A DNA stretch of 35,941 nt, from positions 1 to 35,941 of the forward strand of contig JADQBM010000076.1 in assembly GCA_016278615.1 (NCBI GenBank). Direction: 5' to 3'. A program made the translations under genes and the position numbers. Within the stretch, counting starts at the first letter, position 1. Each line of letters opens with the position of its first letter. Shown here piece by piece: positions 1 through 7,610 of this stretch. The DNA is from Clostridia bacterium (GTDB lineage Bacteria > Bacillota > Clostridia > Peptostreptococcales > JAAYPU01). Under the pieces are notes generated by a model, which saw nothing but the letters and a program-made list of their open reading frames with translations, did no database searches and was not told where the DNA came from.

Positions 1-550
1 TTTTAGAAGCTATAGCACCCGCCTTTTGCACGGCAACATTTTCACCAGATACGACGATTTGCCCCGGATAATTATAGTTGGCACATTCTATAATCCCTTC
101 TTTAGACGCCTCATTTATAATTTCATTAACAATGTCTCTTTCAAGCCCAATTATTGCAGCCATGGCGCCAATCCCTATGGGGACTGCTTCCTGCATAAAC
201 ATGCCCCTTTTTCTCACCAGCTTAATGGCATCAGTAAACTCCAATGCTCCAGACATCACTAATGCGCCATATTCACCAAGACTTAATCCAGCCATGATAT
301 CTGGCTTTATTCCTTTATTAAATAAAATCTTTGCAATGGCAACATCTATTGTTAAAATAGCCGGCTGTGTATTTTCTGTTTTCCTTAACGCTTCATCTGG
401 ACCATAAAAACACAAATGTTTCATGTCCAAGTCAAGGGCCTCAGAAGCAAACTCAAGTGTCTCTTCTACTTCAACATACTCCTGGCATAAGTCCTTACCC
501 ATTCCCACATACTGAGATCCTTGTCCTGCAAACAAAAAGGCTTTTTTCAT
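1..550 (-). CDS. fabD: Malonyl-CoA:ACP transacylase FabD (partial, 3' end outside window)
   Basis: This enzyme transfers the malonyl group from malonyl-CoA to acyl carrier protein, supplying extender units for fatty-acid synthesis in the cytoplasm. About 183 codons are visible, starting MKKAFLFAGQGSQYVGMGKD, a standard FabD N-terminus with the GQGSQ motif. The nucleophile elbow GLSLGE follows, with the catalytic Ser near residue 90. The ATG at 548-550 has a GAGGTG ribosome binding site and lies 10 bases after the fabH stop, so it is the last visible gene of the fapR-plsX-fabH-fabD operon. The gene runs off the left edge without a stop, so the C-terminal part with the active-site His is not seen. 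Identification is firm. Confidence 0.96.
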   Translation of the reverse strand, partial: MKKAFLFAGQGSQYVGMGKDLCQEYVEVEETLEFASEALDLDMKHLCFYGPDEALRKTENTQPAILTIDVAIAKILFNKGIKPDIMAGLSLGEYGALVMSGALEFTDAIKLVRKRGMFMQEAVPIGIGAMAAIIGLERDIVNEIINEASKEGIIECANYNYPGQIVVSGENVAVQKAGAIASK

Positions 551-560
551 GGTTTTCACC

Positions 561-1547
561 TCACTTATTCCACTGAATAATCGCAGCACCCCAAGTTAAT
601 CCTGCACCAAAACCAACTACAAGGATGTGATCGCCTTTTTTGATATGCCCTTTTTTAACGGCTTCATCCAAGGCAATGGGAACTGAAGCAGCTGAGATAT
701 TTCCGTATTCCTGTATATTCACATACACTCTATCCATAGGTATATTCATTCGTTTTGCTGCATTATTAATAATTCTCAGATTTGCTTGATGTGGAACAAG
801 ATAATCGATATCATTTAAAGTTAAGCCACTTCTTCTAATGGCTTCTTCAGAAACTTCTACCATTTTTCTCGAAGCAAATTTAAATACTTCACTCCCATCC
901 ATTACGACCGAGTGCAATTTTTTATCCACAGTTTCATGTGTAGCCGGCATTCTGGTTCCTCCTGCAGGCATATAAAGGAATTTTCCCCCTGTGCCATCTG
1001 CACCCAAGGCTGTTGATAGGATTCCACCTTCTTCTACACCTGAAACCACAGCTGCGCCGGCGCCATCTGCAAAAATAACAGCCGTTTTTCGATCTTCCCA
1101 ATTAAGAAGCTTTGATATGACTTCAGCGCCGATAACTAGCACTGTTTTCGCTTGACCGGATAAAATAAATGCCTTAGCAGTTGTCAATGCATAAATGAAA
1201 CCGGAACAGGCAGCACCCAAATCAAAAGCAGCTGCATTAACAGCCCCAATTTTTTCTTGAATAATACACGCAGTTGATGGAAAATTCATATCTGGGGAAA
1301 GTGTAGCCGTAATAATTAAATCTATCTCTTCAGCCTTTACACCCGCATCCAAAAGTGCAGCCTCAGCAGCTTTTGCACCTAAATCAGATGTTGCTATATC
1401 CTTTTCCGCAATTCTTCTGCGTTCAATTCCTGTTCGCTCTACAATCCAGTCATTGTTTGTATCCATTATTTTTTCTAAATCAAAGTTTGTTACAATTCTC
1501 TCCGGTAAGTAACTACCCATCCCAATAATTCCTACTGATTTATTCAT
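561..1547 (-). CDS. fabH: Beta-ketoacyl-ACP synthase III (FabH)
   Basis: FabH condenses acetyl-CoA (or a branched acyl-CoA) with malonyl-ACP to start fatty-acid chains. The 328-residue length is normal. The thiolase-fold triad is visible: Cys114 in GAACSGF, His253 in VPHQANLR and Asn283 in EYGNISAAS. The C-terminal GFGAGLTWGAA motif is also typical. The ATG at 1547 overlaps the end of plsX by 8 bases and uses a GGAGGG site inside plsX, so the two genes are probably translationally coupled. Whether it prefers straight or branched primers cannot be read from sequence. Confidence 0.97.
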   Translation of the reverse strand: MNKSVGIIGMGSYLPERIVTNFDLEKIMDTNNDWIVERTGIERRRIAEKDIATSDLGAKAAEAALLDAGVKAEEIDLIITATLSPDMNFPSTACIIQEKIGAVNAAAFDLGAACSGFIYALTTAKAFILSGQAKTVLVIGAEVISKLLNWEDRKTAVIFADGAGAAVVSGVEEGGILSTALGADGTGGKFLYMPAGGTRMPATHETVDKKLHSVVMDGSEVFKFASRKMVEVSEEAIRRSGLTLNDIDYLVPHQANLRIINNAAKRMNIPMDRVYVNIQEYGNISAASVPIALDEAVKKGHIKKGDHILVVGFGAGLTWGAAIIQWNK

Positions 1548-2568
1548 CTTTACCCTCCTTTGAATCGTTACCCTGAAGCATCACAATCTCATCATGGATG
1601 ATATCCACCACATTGTTTTGAATATATGGAATCGCTTTTAAAATAGCATTTTTTACTGCTTTCGCTTCTGATGAACCATGCATTTTTACCACTGCACCTC
1701 TAACCCCCAAAATAGGGGCCCCGCCATACTCAGAATAATCCAACTCTTTTTTTAAATCTTTAAGCTTCCCATATAGAATTAAAGCTCCTATTTTTGCAAC
1801 TAAGCTTTCTTTTAATTTATTTTTCATTAATTGAATAAATGAGAGTGCCACGCCTTCAGATAATTTTAATATCACATTACCAACAAACCCATCACATACA
1901 ATAACATCTGCAATACCATTTTGTAGTTCCCGGGCTTCAATATTACCTGTAAAGTTTAAACTCGTCTTCTCAAGTCTCTGATAGGCATCTTTTACAACAG
2001 ATGTCCCTTTGTTTGCTTCAATCCCAATATTCACAAGCCCCACTCTGGGCCTGCTAATATTCAATACCTTTTCACAATAAATACTGCCCATTATAGCAAA
2101 TTCTACTAAATTATTTGCCTTACACTCTGCATTTGCCCCGGCATCCACCAAGAGACATGCCTTTTTAATGGCTGGGTTTGGATACACAGCCGTAAGTGAA
2201 GGACGATCAATTCCAGGAATTCTTCCTAAAATTAGTAATGCACCAGTCATCAGGGCGCCAGTATTCCCAGCAGAAATAAATCCATCAATTTTCTTCTCTT
2301 TTAACAGATTCATCCCAACAACCATAGAGGAATCTTTTTTACTCCTTATTGCTTTTACAGGTTGGTCATCGTTGGTAATAATATCCGTTGTATGCACCAC
2401 TGTAATTTTGGAGTGAATATATGTATACTTTTCCAATTCTGACTCTATAAGATTTTTGTCTCCAATGATAACAATATCTCCAGACATCTCCTCAAGAGCG
2501 TCAATGCAACCTTTTACAATTTCATATGGGGAATGGTCTCCACCCATGCCATCCACTGCAATTTTCAT
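1540..2568 (-). CDS. plsX: Phosphate acyltransferase PlsX
   Basis: PlsX converts acyl-ACP and phosphate to acyl-phosphate, the donor used by PlsY to begin phosphatidic acid synthesis. The 342-residue protein starts MKIAVDGMGGDHSP, the family's signature N-terminus. It contains the conserved ISAGNTGALMTGAL segment, the VDAGANAECK segment and the DGFVGNVILKLSEG segment. The ATG overlaps the fapR stop by 4 bases (ATGA) and has a strong AAGGAGG site, so coupling with fapR is likely. The fapR-plsX pairing is the classic Gram-positive arrangement. Confidence 0.97.
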   Translation of the reverse strand: MKIAVDGMGGDHSPYEIVKGCIDALEEMSGDIVIIGDKNLIESELEKYTYIHSKITVVHTTDIITNDDQPVKAIRSKKDSSMVVGMNLLKEKKIDGFISAGNTGALMTGALLILGRIPGIDRPSLTAVYPNPAIKKACLLVDAGANAECKANNLVEFAIMGSIYCEKVLNISRPRVGLVNIGIEANKGTSVVKDAYQRLEKTSLNFTGNIEARELQNGIADVIVCDGFVGNVILKLSEGVALSFIQLMKNKLKESLVAKIGALILYGKLKDLKKELDYSEYGGAPILGVRGAVVKMHGSSEAKAVKNAILKAIPYIQNNVVDIIHDEIVMLQGNDSKEGKDE

Positions 2569-3146
2569 AATTCTTCCTCCTTCAACTCATTTAATAGGGG
2601 AACTAATATGAATTTCCCTCTGAAAACCTGTTCCTGTTTTACTGTTATTTTAACGTGTACGATATAATCTTTATTTCTCTGACTAAACACTTCTGCTTTA
2701 GCAACTAATTTGTCTCCCACACTGACAGGCTTGCTATATTTCATATTGGCAACTCCTGTCAAGGCGGCTTTTGAGTTAATAACTGCCAATGCCAAAGACT
2801 CTGCCATTGAAAAAATGTAATGACCTTTAACAATATCTGTTTTCTTGAAGGTCATCTCCCGATTCGCTTCTAAGAATGAAATGCCTTGTTGATTAACTTC
2901 TAATTCTATGATTTCTCCAATAAGCTCGGATATTCCTAAACCCACTATTTTTGAATAATTTTTCTGTGCGGCTGCCCGCATTCTTTCTCTTAGCTCAGGA
3001 ATTCCCATCTCAAGTCGATCCAATCGTATTGTTTGAATACTAACCTTAAAGATTTCACTTAACTCTTCATCAGACACAAAAGGCGTTTCTGTAATCATCT
3101 TTTTTAATTCATATTGCCGTTCATTTTTCTTTGTTTTTATTTTCAA
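2565..3146 (-). CDS. fapR: Fatty-acid/phospholipid biosynthesis repressor FapR
   Basis: FapR represses lipid-synthesis genes and is released from DNA by malonyl-CoA (knowledge from Bacillus). The 193-residue protein has an N-terminal helix-turn-helix (about residues 15-60, with DEELSEIFKVSIQTIRLDRL as recognition region) and a C-terminal hotdog fold (about 95-185) with the expected HYIFSMAESLALAVI and ALTGVANMKY segments. The start is a TTG at 3146, chosen because GGAGG (3156-3160) lies 9 bases upstream. It heads the plsX-fabH-fabD operon. A palindromic FapR site overlaps its promoter, so autoregulation is expected. Confidence 0.95.
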   Translation of the reverse strand: MKIKTKKNERQYELKKMITETPFVSDEELSEIFKVSIQTIRLDRLEMGIPELRERMRAAAQKNYSKIVGLGISELIGEIIELEVNQQGISFLEANREMTFKKTDIVKGHYIFSMAESLALAVINSKAALTGVANMKYSKPVSVGDKLVAKAEVFSQRNKDYIVHVKITVKQEQVFRGKFILVPLLNELKEEEL

Positions 3147-3165
3147 TTTTTTACGCCTCCACAGT

Positions 3166-3186
3166 TATTAGTACCTGGTACTAATA
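3166..3186. promoter_or_regulatory. FapR operator (palindrome)
   Basis: ATTAGTACCTGGTACTAAT with one extra T/A pair outside gives two perfect 10-base arms around a central base. This agrees with the FapR box described in Bacillus (TTAGTACC-type half sites). It sits directly after the -10 box and ends 5 bases before the fapR ribosome binding site, so bound repressor would cover the transcription start. Confidence 0.9.
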
Positions 3187-3214
3187 GTATATATAACATT
3201 CATAATAATTGCAA
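3186..3214 (-). promoter_or_regulatory. Sigma-A promoter of the fapR operon
   Basis: On the minus strand TTGCAA (3209-3214) and TATACT (3186-3191) are separated by exactly 17 bases. The FapR palindrome begins at the end of the -10 box. Only sequence resemblance supports it, but the fit of promoter, operator and ribosome binding site is good. Confidence 0.8.
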
Positions 3215-3330
3215 TAAAAAAACCCATATTGATTTTCCCCTAAAGGTCATATCAAATAGGATTTCTTTAAATCAACGTATATATTCCATTACAAGCTTGT
3301 CCTTAAAGCCCAACGGTCCTTACATAACCC

Positions 3331-3354
3331 AAGATTTTACTCAGGTAAAATCTT
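3331..3354. repeat. Perfect 10-bp inverted repeat after the SSB-like gene
   Basis: AAGATTTTAC and GTAAAATCTT flank a 4-base loop, about 30 bases after the SSB-like stop. No U-tract follows on either strand, so it is not a canonical terminator. It may protect or process the 3' end of that transcript. Confidence 0.5.
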
Positions 3355-3360
3355 TCCTAA

Positions 3361-3395
3361 CTATTATCTATTATCTGTTATCTGTTATCTGTTAT
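3361..3395. repeat. Heptanucleotide tandem repeat, five units
   Basis: Five head-to-tail units: two of CTATTAT then three of CTGTTAT. The last two units are inside the SSB-like gene and supply its final codons and stop. Because every unit carries TAA on the minus strand, changes in unit number should still end the protein in nearly the same place. Confidence 0.8.
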
Positions 3396-4035
3396 CTTCG
3401 TCCTCCTCTTCCTCACAATTTTCCATCTTTAACACAGACACTTCAAAGGCAACTTTAGTTTCTACGGAATCCTCATCTATCTTCTTTTTATAGGTTCTAC
3501 TTTGTATGCGCCCCCACACCTTAATATGAGAGCCCACATCAAGGGCTTGAGAAAATTTTGCATTTCTTCCCCAGGCAATACAAGGTATGTAATCTGATTT
3601 GTTATAGGCCCTATTGACCGCAAGCATAACATCGCATATTTCTCTTCCCAAAGGAGTCAAACGATAAATTGGCTTTTTGCAAACATACCCTTCAAGAAAA
3701 ATTTTATTGGGATTTTTAATGGGCTCATCTAAAGAGATGCTATTAATCTCCCGAGCAAATACAGTTATGACTAAGCGATTTTTTTCCTCTTCAATCTTGT
3801 TATAGGTCCTCAATTGTCCATTAATCTGCACATAAGTTTTTTCCTTTAAATCCATATCTATAATGAGTCTCTCCGATACTGTTACTGGGATAATATCACA
3901 ATATCCACTTAATCTTTTAACTTTTAATTGGAAGGTATAAAAGCCCTCACCATAAGATTTATGGCTTATTACAGGCTCTGAACATATTTCTCCAGTAATG
4001 ATGCTCGTATTGGTTGTAAGATTGTTGTCCCCCAT
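3385..4035 (-). CDS. Clostridial SSB-like protein with two OB folds
   Basis: Predicted single-stranded-DNA-binding-type protein, 216 residues. The first OB domain covers roughly residues 8-105 (SIITGEICSEPV to NSISLDEP). The second covers about 110-205 (IFLEGYVCKKPIYRLTPLGREICDVMLAVNRAYNKSDYIPCIAWGRNAKF). The second carries the RTPxGxE-like pattern and the YIPCIAWG strand typical of SSB. It ends in an acidic tail (EEEEDED) as SSBs do, but without the usual C-terminal phenylalanine tip. I chose the ATG at 4035, which has GGGAG 9 bases upstream. A TTG start at 4119 would add 28 residues but has no ribosome binding site, and that extension crosses an inverted repeat. Its exact role in replication or repair is not known to me; it is not in the usual rpsF-ssb-rpsR context. 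Confidence 0.82.
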   Translation of the reverse strand: MGDNNLTTNTSIITGEICSEPVISHKSYGEGFYTFQLKVKRLSGYCDIIPVTVSERLIIDMDLKEKTYVQINGQLRTYNKIEEEKNRLVITVFAREINSISLDEPIKNPNKIFLEGYVCKKPIYRLTPLGREICDVMLAVNRAYNKSDYIPCIAWGRNAKFSQALDVGSHIKVWGRIQSRTYKKKIDEDSVETKVAFEVSVLKMENCEEEEDEDNR

Positions 4036-4058
4036 TTTTCCACACTCCCGTATCTTTA

Positions 4059-4218
4059 GTACAGCGTTCTCTAAATACCTACGCTTCCTATGGTCTGTTT
4101 TACGATTATACTGCGTCAAAGAAACTTGACGTAGATCCTACTACGCCTGCATTTCTTTTTCTTGCCTAATCAAAAAACAACCTCATAGTATTACCCAGTT
4201 ATTTAGAGAACGATGTAC
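4059..4218. repeat. 19-bp inverted-repeat pair bounding a 122-bp segment
   Basis: Left arm 4059-4077 and right arm 4200-4218 are reverse complements at 18 of 19 positions (TATTTAGAGAACGMTGTAC). The enclosed segment holds a TATAAT box on the minus strand near 4105-4110 and a smaller stem around 4111-4134 (CGTCAA/TTGACG). It lies immediately upstream of the SSB-like start. No transposase and no clear target-site duplication are visible. Confidence 0.75.
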
Positions 4219-4279
4219 GAGTAATCTCTCAATATCTTATTCAGCCCTAAGGCAAAATATGAACAAATCAACTTAACTT

Positions 4280-5035
4280 TTAATTGGATTTACATTGTCT
4301 TCCAGTATGGTCCATGAAATAGTTGTCTCTTAAGATCAGTTCTCCTATGGGAACAATCTCATATCCTTCCGATGTAAGTTTATCTAAAATAGGCGGCAGA
4401 TAATCTAATACGTACTCCGAATTATTATGAAATAAAACAATGGAACCGTTTCTCACATTTCGTACAACTCTATCTACAATTTGTATGCTTCCAATCTGCT
4501 TCCAATCAAGGGAATCCACATCCCACTGAATGGTAAAATACCCGTTTTCTTTTGTCGTTTCAATTAAAGAATTATTATAATCTCCAAAAGGTGGACGAAA
4601 TAAATCCGGTTTTTTTCCCGTTATGGCCCTGATTTTATTACCTGTTTCATTTAACTCTAAAATCATTTGTTCTTTTGACAACTGCGACATATGAGGATGC
4701 GTTGTAGAATGATTGCCTATTTCATGTCCTCGTGTATGTATTTCTTTTACTTTATCGGGATACTTATCGACCCAAAAGCCTACAAGAAAAAATGTTGTTT
4801 TGATATCATACTGGTCAAGAATGTCCATAATCTTAGACGTATTATCAGCTCCCCAAGCAGCATCAAAGCTAATGGCTATTCTCTTGTCATCCGTCTGTAC
4901 TGAATAAATTGGCAGCTTTCTATTGACGCCTGAAGCTGTAAGCACTTGTTGATTTAAGAAAGTAATCCCTATAATTATGAGAATGATAATAAGCAAACAT
5001 TTAATTACCGTTGATCTTCTTAGTGTAATAATCAT
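4280..5035 (-). CDS. PdaB-like polysaccharide deacetylase, membrane anchored
   Basis: Predicted NodB-fold deacetylase of 251 residues, resembling the sporulation/cell-wall PdaB group. Residues 10-30 form an N-terminal membrane anchor, leaving the enzyme outside the membrane. Motifs seen are ISFDAAWG (residues 55-62), the zinc-ligand motif HSTTH (109-113), RPPFG (147-151), and VLFHNN near the C-terminus. The first Asp of the usual FDD motif is kept (Asp58) but the second is Ala, as often seen in PdaB-like proteins. Start ATG 5035 has GGGGAG upstream. It is monocistronic, separated from the EPS operon by a terminator. It could act on spore peptidoglycan or, less likely, on the polymer of the neighbouring operon. 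Confidence 0.85.
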   Translation of the reverse strand: MIITLRRSTVIKCLLIIILIIIGITFLNQQVLTASGVNRKLPIYSVQTDDKRIAISFDAAWGADNTSKIMDILDQYDIKTTFFLVGFWVDKYPDKVKEIHTRGHEIGNHSTTHPHMSQLSKEQMILELNETGNKIRAITGKKPDLFRPPFGDYNNSLIETTKENGYFTIQWDVDSLDWKQIGSIQIVDRVVRNVRNGSIVLFHNNSEYVLDYLPPILDKLTSEGYEIVPIGELILRDNYFMDHTGRQCKSN

Positions 5036-5107
5036 GACCCTTTTCTCCCCTTACATGCATGGATTCAACCTATGATTAAATCTATGCATGATAATTTTGT
5101 ATATTAC

Positions 5108-5140
5108 AAAAAGACTGCTGAAAATTTCAGCAGTCTTTTT
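5108..5140. terminator. Terminator of the EPS operon (bidirectional shape)
   Basis: Perfect 16-base arms around a single central base, with A5 and T5 at the outer ends (core AGACTGCTGAAA/TTTCAGCAGTCT). It lies 33 bases after the stop of the BcsB-like gene and before the deacetylase gene. Confidence 0.92.
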
Positions 5141-5173
5141 GTTTTGAAATGCATGTTAAAAACTCTCTTTGGA

Positions 5174-7600
5174 TTATCTTCCCTGTTTCTTATTTTTTGC
5201 TAAATAAAAACCCAATCCCAAAAGCAATAGTAAGAAAACGCCGCCAGCAAATAAGATGTATTGTGTCATGTTTTTGCTACCGAAGATTCCCTGACTAAAG
5301 GCCGGACGTTCTGGTTCTTTTTGGAACCGAAAGGTCTGGAAATCTCCATTACTACTTGCTATTGCTGCATCCCCTGTCAAAAATCCCATTCTGTTTTCAT
5401 AGATATGCTCTATGGCATTGGTTAAAGATTTTTTATCTAAAGACGTCATGGTTAGCATCCCCTTTTTATTGTTGTAAGGAGATTCTTTGAGTTCTATAAA
5501 GGTAGCACTTTTTGTAAATTTTGGTAACAACTCGATTTTCTCATTGGAAAGAACAACCCCATATTGCTGATCATATTTAAACCATAGATAATCATTTACT
5601 GTCTTAATTGTTTTATTCTCTCGGGGTGTTCCAAAAATAATAAGATTATTGGCATGGTAATCATCATTAAACAAATCACCTTTTATGGCATTAATACTTC
5701 CTCTGTTCTTCTTTGTACCACTTCCAGCTAATTCTGCAATGAGACCTGCAATCATTAAATCTTCTCGAGAGGCTTGGTCGGGCAGTACAATTGTTGTTAA
5801 ATCTAAATCATCGTCTCTGGAAAAAGGATATGGAAAACTATCAAACAACATAAGGGGCATCTCTATAGTAGGGGCATAGAAACTAGAATCCTTTTGAATG
5901 TACGCCCAGGGTATACTGGCTAAATATCTCTCGCAATCAATAATGCCACTTGGAATCAGTTCAAAAACAACACGAACGTCATAATAACTGTTCCGTCTTA
6001 AATCTTCTGGAATATAAAAGGACACAGCATCTAAATCTCTTTTTTCTCGCTCTAATTTATGGCTGCCTATGGGTGCTCCGTTTACATAAACAGAAACCAA
6101 TGATTTCTCAAAATCAAGGTTATCAGAATATCTTAAGTTTAAATTTACACAAGCTTCATCTGCCAAGACTTTATTATAGGGAATCCTAAAACCAATACTT
6201 GTAAACTGTCTATTTCGTCCCTGCACTTCAATGCCGCCTAGTCCTAAATCTGTTAAATAGATATAATTGCTGTCTTCCTCTTCTTTTATAGTAATATTTG
6301 TATTCTCTGCTAGGACCATTTCAGAGCTTAGCATTTGGTCTTTAATATCGGTATTTTTAAGCGCTTTAACAGCAGTCATTAAACTGCTCCCCTTATTTGA
6401 AACCACTAAAAGAACCGGAACTCTTTGATTATTAATGGTTTCTCTGTAAATGTGTGCATCTTTATTATAGTGTTCCGAAGGATCATCTATAAAACGCTTC
6501 ATGTTGTTGGGAACGTCATTAAAATTTCCAATATATATCAAACTATCAAAATCATTTATACGGTTATCTGTGCTTCTTATTAAGGTAGTAGGTGGATCAA
6601 AGCTCAAACCTGATTCCTCCATATAGGCAATCAAAGTTAAAGCCGCTGAGATCTCATCGTCTGAATAGTCATGAGGAATTACCACCCCAATTCCTACATC
6701 GGTATCTGCATGCATGCCTACGAATGGTCTTGGAAAAATGGCTATCTCTTTAGTTAGATAACTTCTATCGTATTGAATAACATAATGGGTTGATCCATCG
6801 ATAATAATCCAATTTGCAATATTCTGATCATCTTCACAAGGATCATCTGTAATTCGGGAATGTGTCCTGATTTTCAATTCATTATAGCCTTTATTAATTA
6901 AATCTAACGGAATATCAATTGTCCAGCTCTTTAATAATTGATTATCAGTGTTTTTAAAATTCATTGATTTAACAGGTATATTGTTCATATAAATGGTTAC
7001 ATATGAAATGTCTCTTTTGATCAACTCATTGACACGACAGTTTAAATTTAATTTAAAATCTCGTGTAACCAGTTCCTTATCCACATCGAAAAACCATTTG
7101 CTTTCTCCATTGATACCTCTTAATTCAATATCATTCATAACTTTATAAGTATATTGCAAACGATTATCACTAATTTCCTTAATGGTTATTTGTTTCTCCT
7201 CTTGAGTCACATTCTCAATACCTTCATCAACCGATACCACTGTATCAGAGGCATTAGCAAAACCAACAGAAGCATGTTCGTCTTTACTTTGGGAATAAGC
7301 TGCTGTTTGCTTGTCGCTGAGTTTAGTAACAAATGCCCCGCTGACATGCTCCCTTATATTAGGAAGTGCTTTTAAAGCCTCGTTTTGACTCTTGTAAGTG
7401 CCATGAAAAACACTATGAATGGAAGTACTTATTTTGAAAGCTTCAATCCCTTCTTTCTTCATGTTTTCAATGCACAGATCTGCATTGGTGACATCTTTAT
7501 AAACCCCCAATTGTATGGCATAAATATCTTCTTCCCCATAAACAATGACAGAGCAAAATATCAAAGAAATTATCACCATGACCACTATTTTCTTTCCCAT
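5174..7600 (-). CDS. SPOR-BcsB fusion, YdaN-like EPS secretion subunit
   Basis: Predicted cell-surface partner of the polysaccharide synthase, 808 residues. Residues 1-22 are a signal peptide. Residues about 25-95 (IYAIQLGVYKDVTNADLCIE onwards) match a SPOR domain, a peptidoglycan-binding fold. The rest (about 165-760) is a BcsB-type region of alternating carbohydrate-binding-like and flavodoxin-like folds, including VGIGVVIPHDYSDDEISAAL and SFYIPEDLRRNSYYDVRV. A single membrane helix at about 775-797 (LFAGGVFLLLLLGLGFYLA) ends in a basic tail. BcsB proteins guide the nascent glycan after it leaves the membrane synthase, and B. subtilis YdaN is the closest operon analogue I know. It is the last gene of the six-gene operon, 10 bases after the GT2 gene. 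The SPOR module at the N-terminus is unusual. Confidence 0.85.
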   Translation of the reverse strand: MGKKIVVMVIISLIFCSVIVYGEEDIYAIQLGVYKDVTNADLCIENMKKEGIEAFKISTSIHSVFHGTYKSQNEALKALPNIREHVSGAFVTKLSDKQTAAYSQSKDEHASVGFANASDTVVSVDEGIENVTQEEKQITIKEISDNRLQYTYKVMNDIELRGINGESKWFFDVDKELVTRDFKLNLNCRVNELIKRDISYVTIYMNNIPVKSMNFKNTDNQLLKSWTIDIPLDLINKGYNELKIRTHSRITDDPCEDDQNIANWIIIDGSTHYVIQYDRSYLTKEIAIFPRPFVGMHADTDVGIGVVIPHDYSDDEISAALTLIAYMEESGLSFDPPTTLIRSTDNRINDFDSLIYIGNFNDVPNNMKRFIDDPSEHYNKDAHIYRETINNQRVPVLLVVSNKGSSLMTAVKALKNTDIKDQMLSSEMVLAENTNITIKEEEDSNYIYLTDLGLGGIEVQGRNRQFTSIGFRIPYNKVLADEACVNLNLRYSDNLDFEKSLVSVYVNGAPIGSHKLEREKRDLDAVSFYIPEDLRRNSYYDVRVVFELIPSGIIDCERYLASIPWAYIQKDSSFYAPTIEMPLMLFDSFPYPFSRDDDLDLTTIVLPDQASREDLMIAGLIAELAGSGTKKNRGSINAIKGDLFNDDYHANNLIIFGTPRENKTIKTVNDYLWFKYDQQYGVVLSNEKIELLPKFTKSATFIELKESPYNNKKGMLTMTSLDKKSLTNAIEHIYENRMGFLTGDAAIASSNGDFQTFRFQKEPERPAFSQGIFGSKNMTQYILFAGGVFLLLLLGLGFYLAKNKKQGR

Positions 7601-7610
7601 CTTTCATCAC

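Noticed and set aside
3331-3354. Perfect hairpin as a Rho-independent terminator of the SSB-like gene
   Set aside because: No U-tract on either strand, so I list it only as an inverted repeat.
4036-4119. N-terminal extension of the SSB-like protein from a TTG at 4119
   Set aside because: No ribosome binding site, overlap with the inverted repeat and with a TATAAT box; ATG 4035 with GGGAG is better.
5052-5090. Near-inverted repeat CATGCAT...ATGCATG upstream of the PdaB-like gene as an operator
   Set aside because: Short, imperfect, common AT-rich hexamer content; no second copy or regulator to support it.
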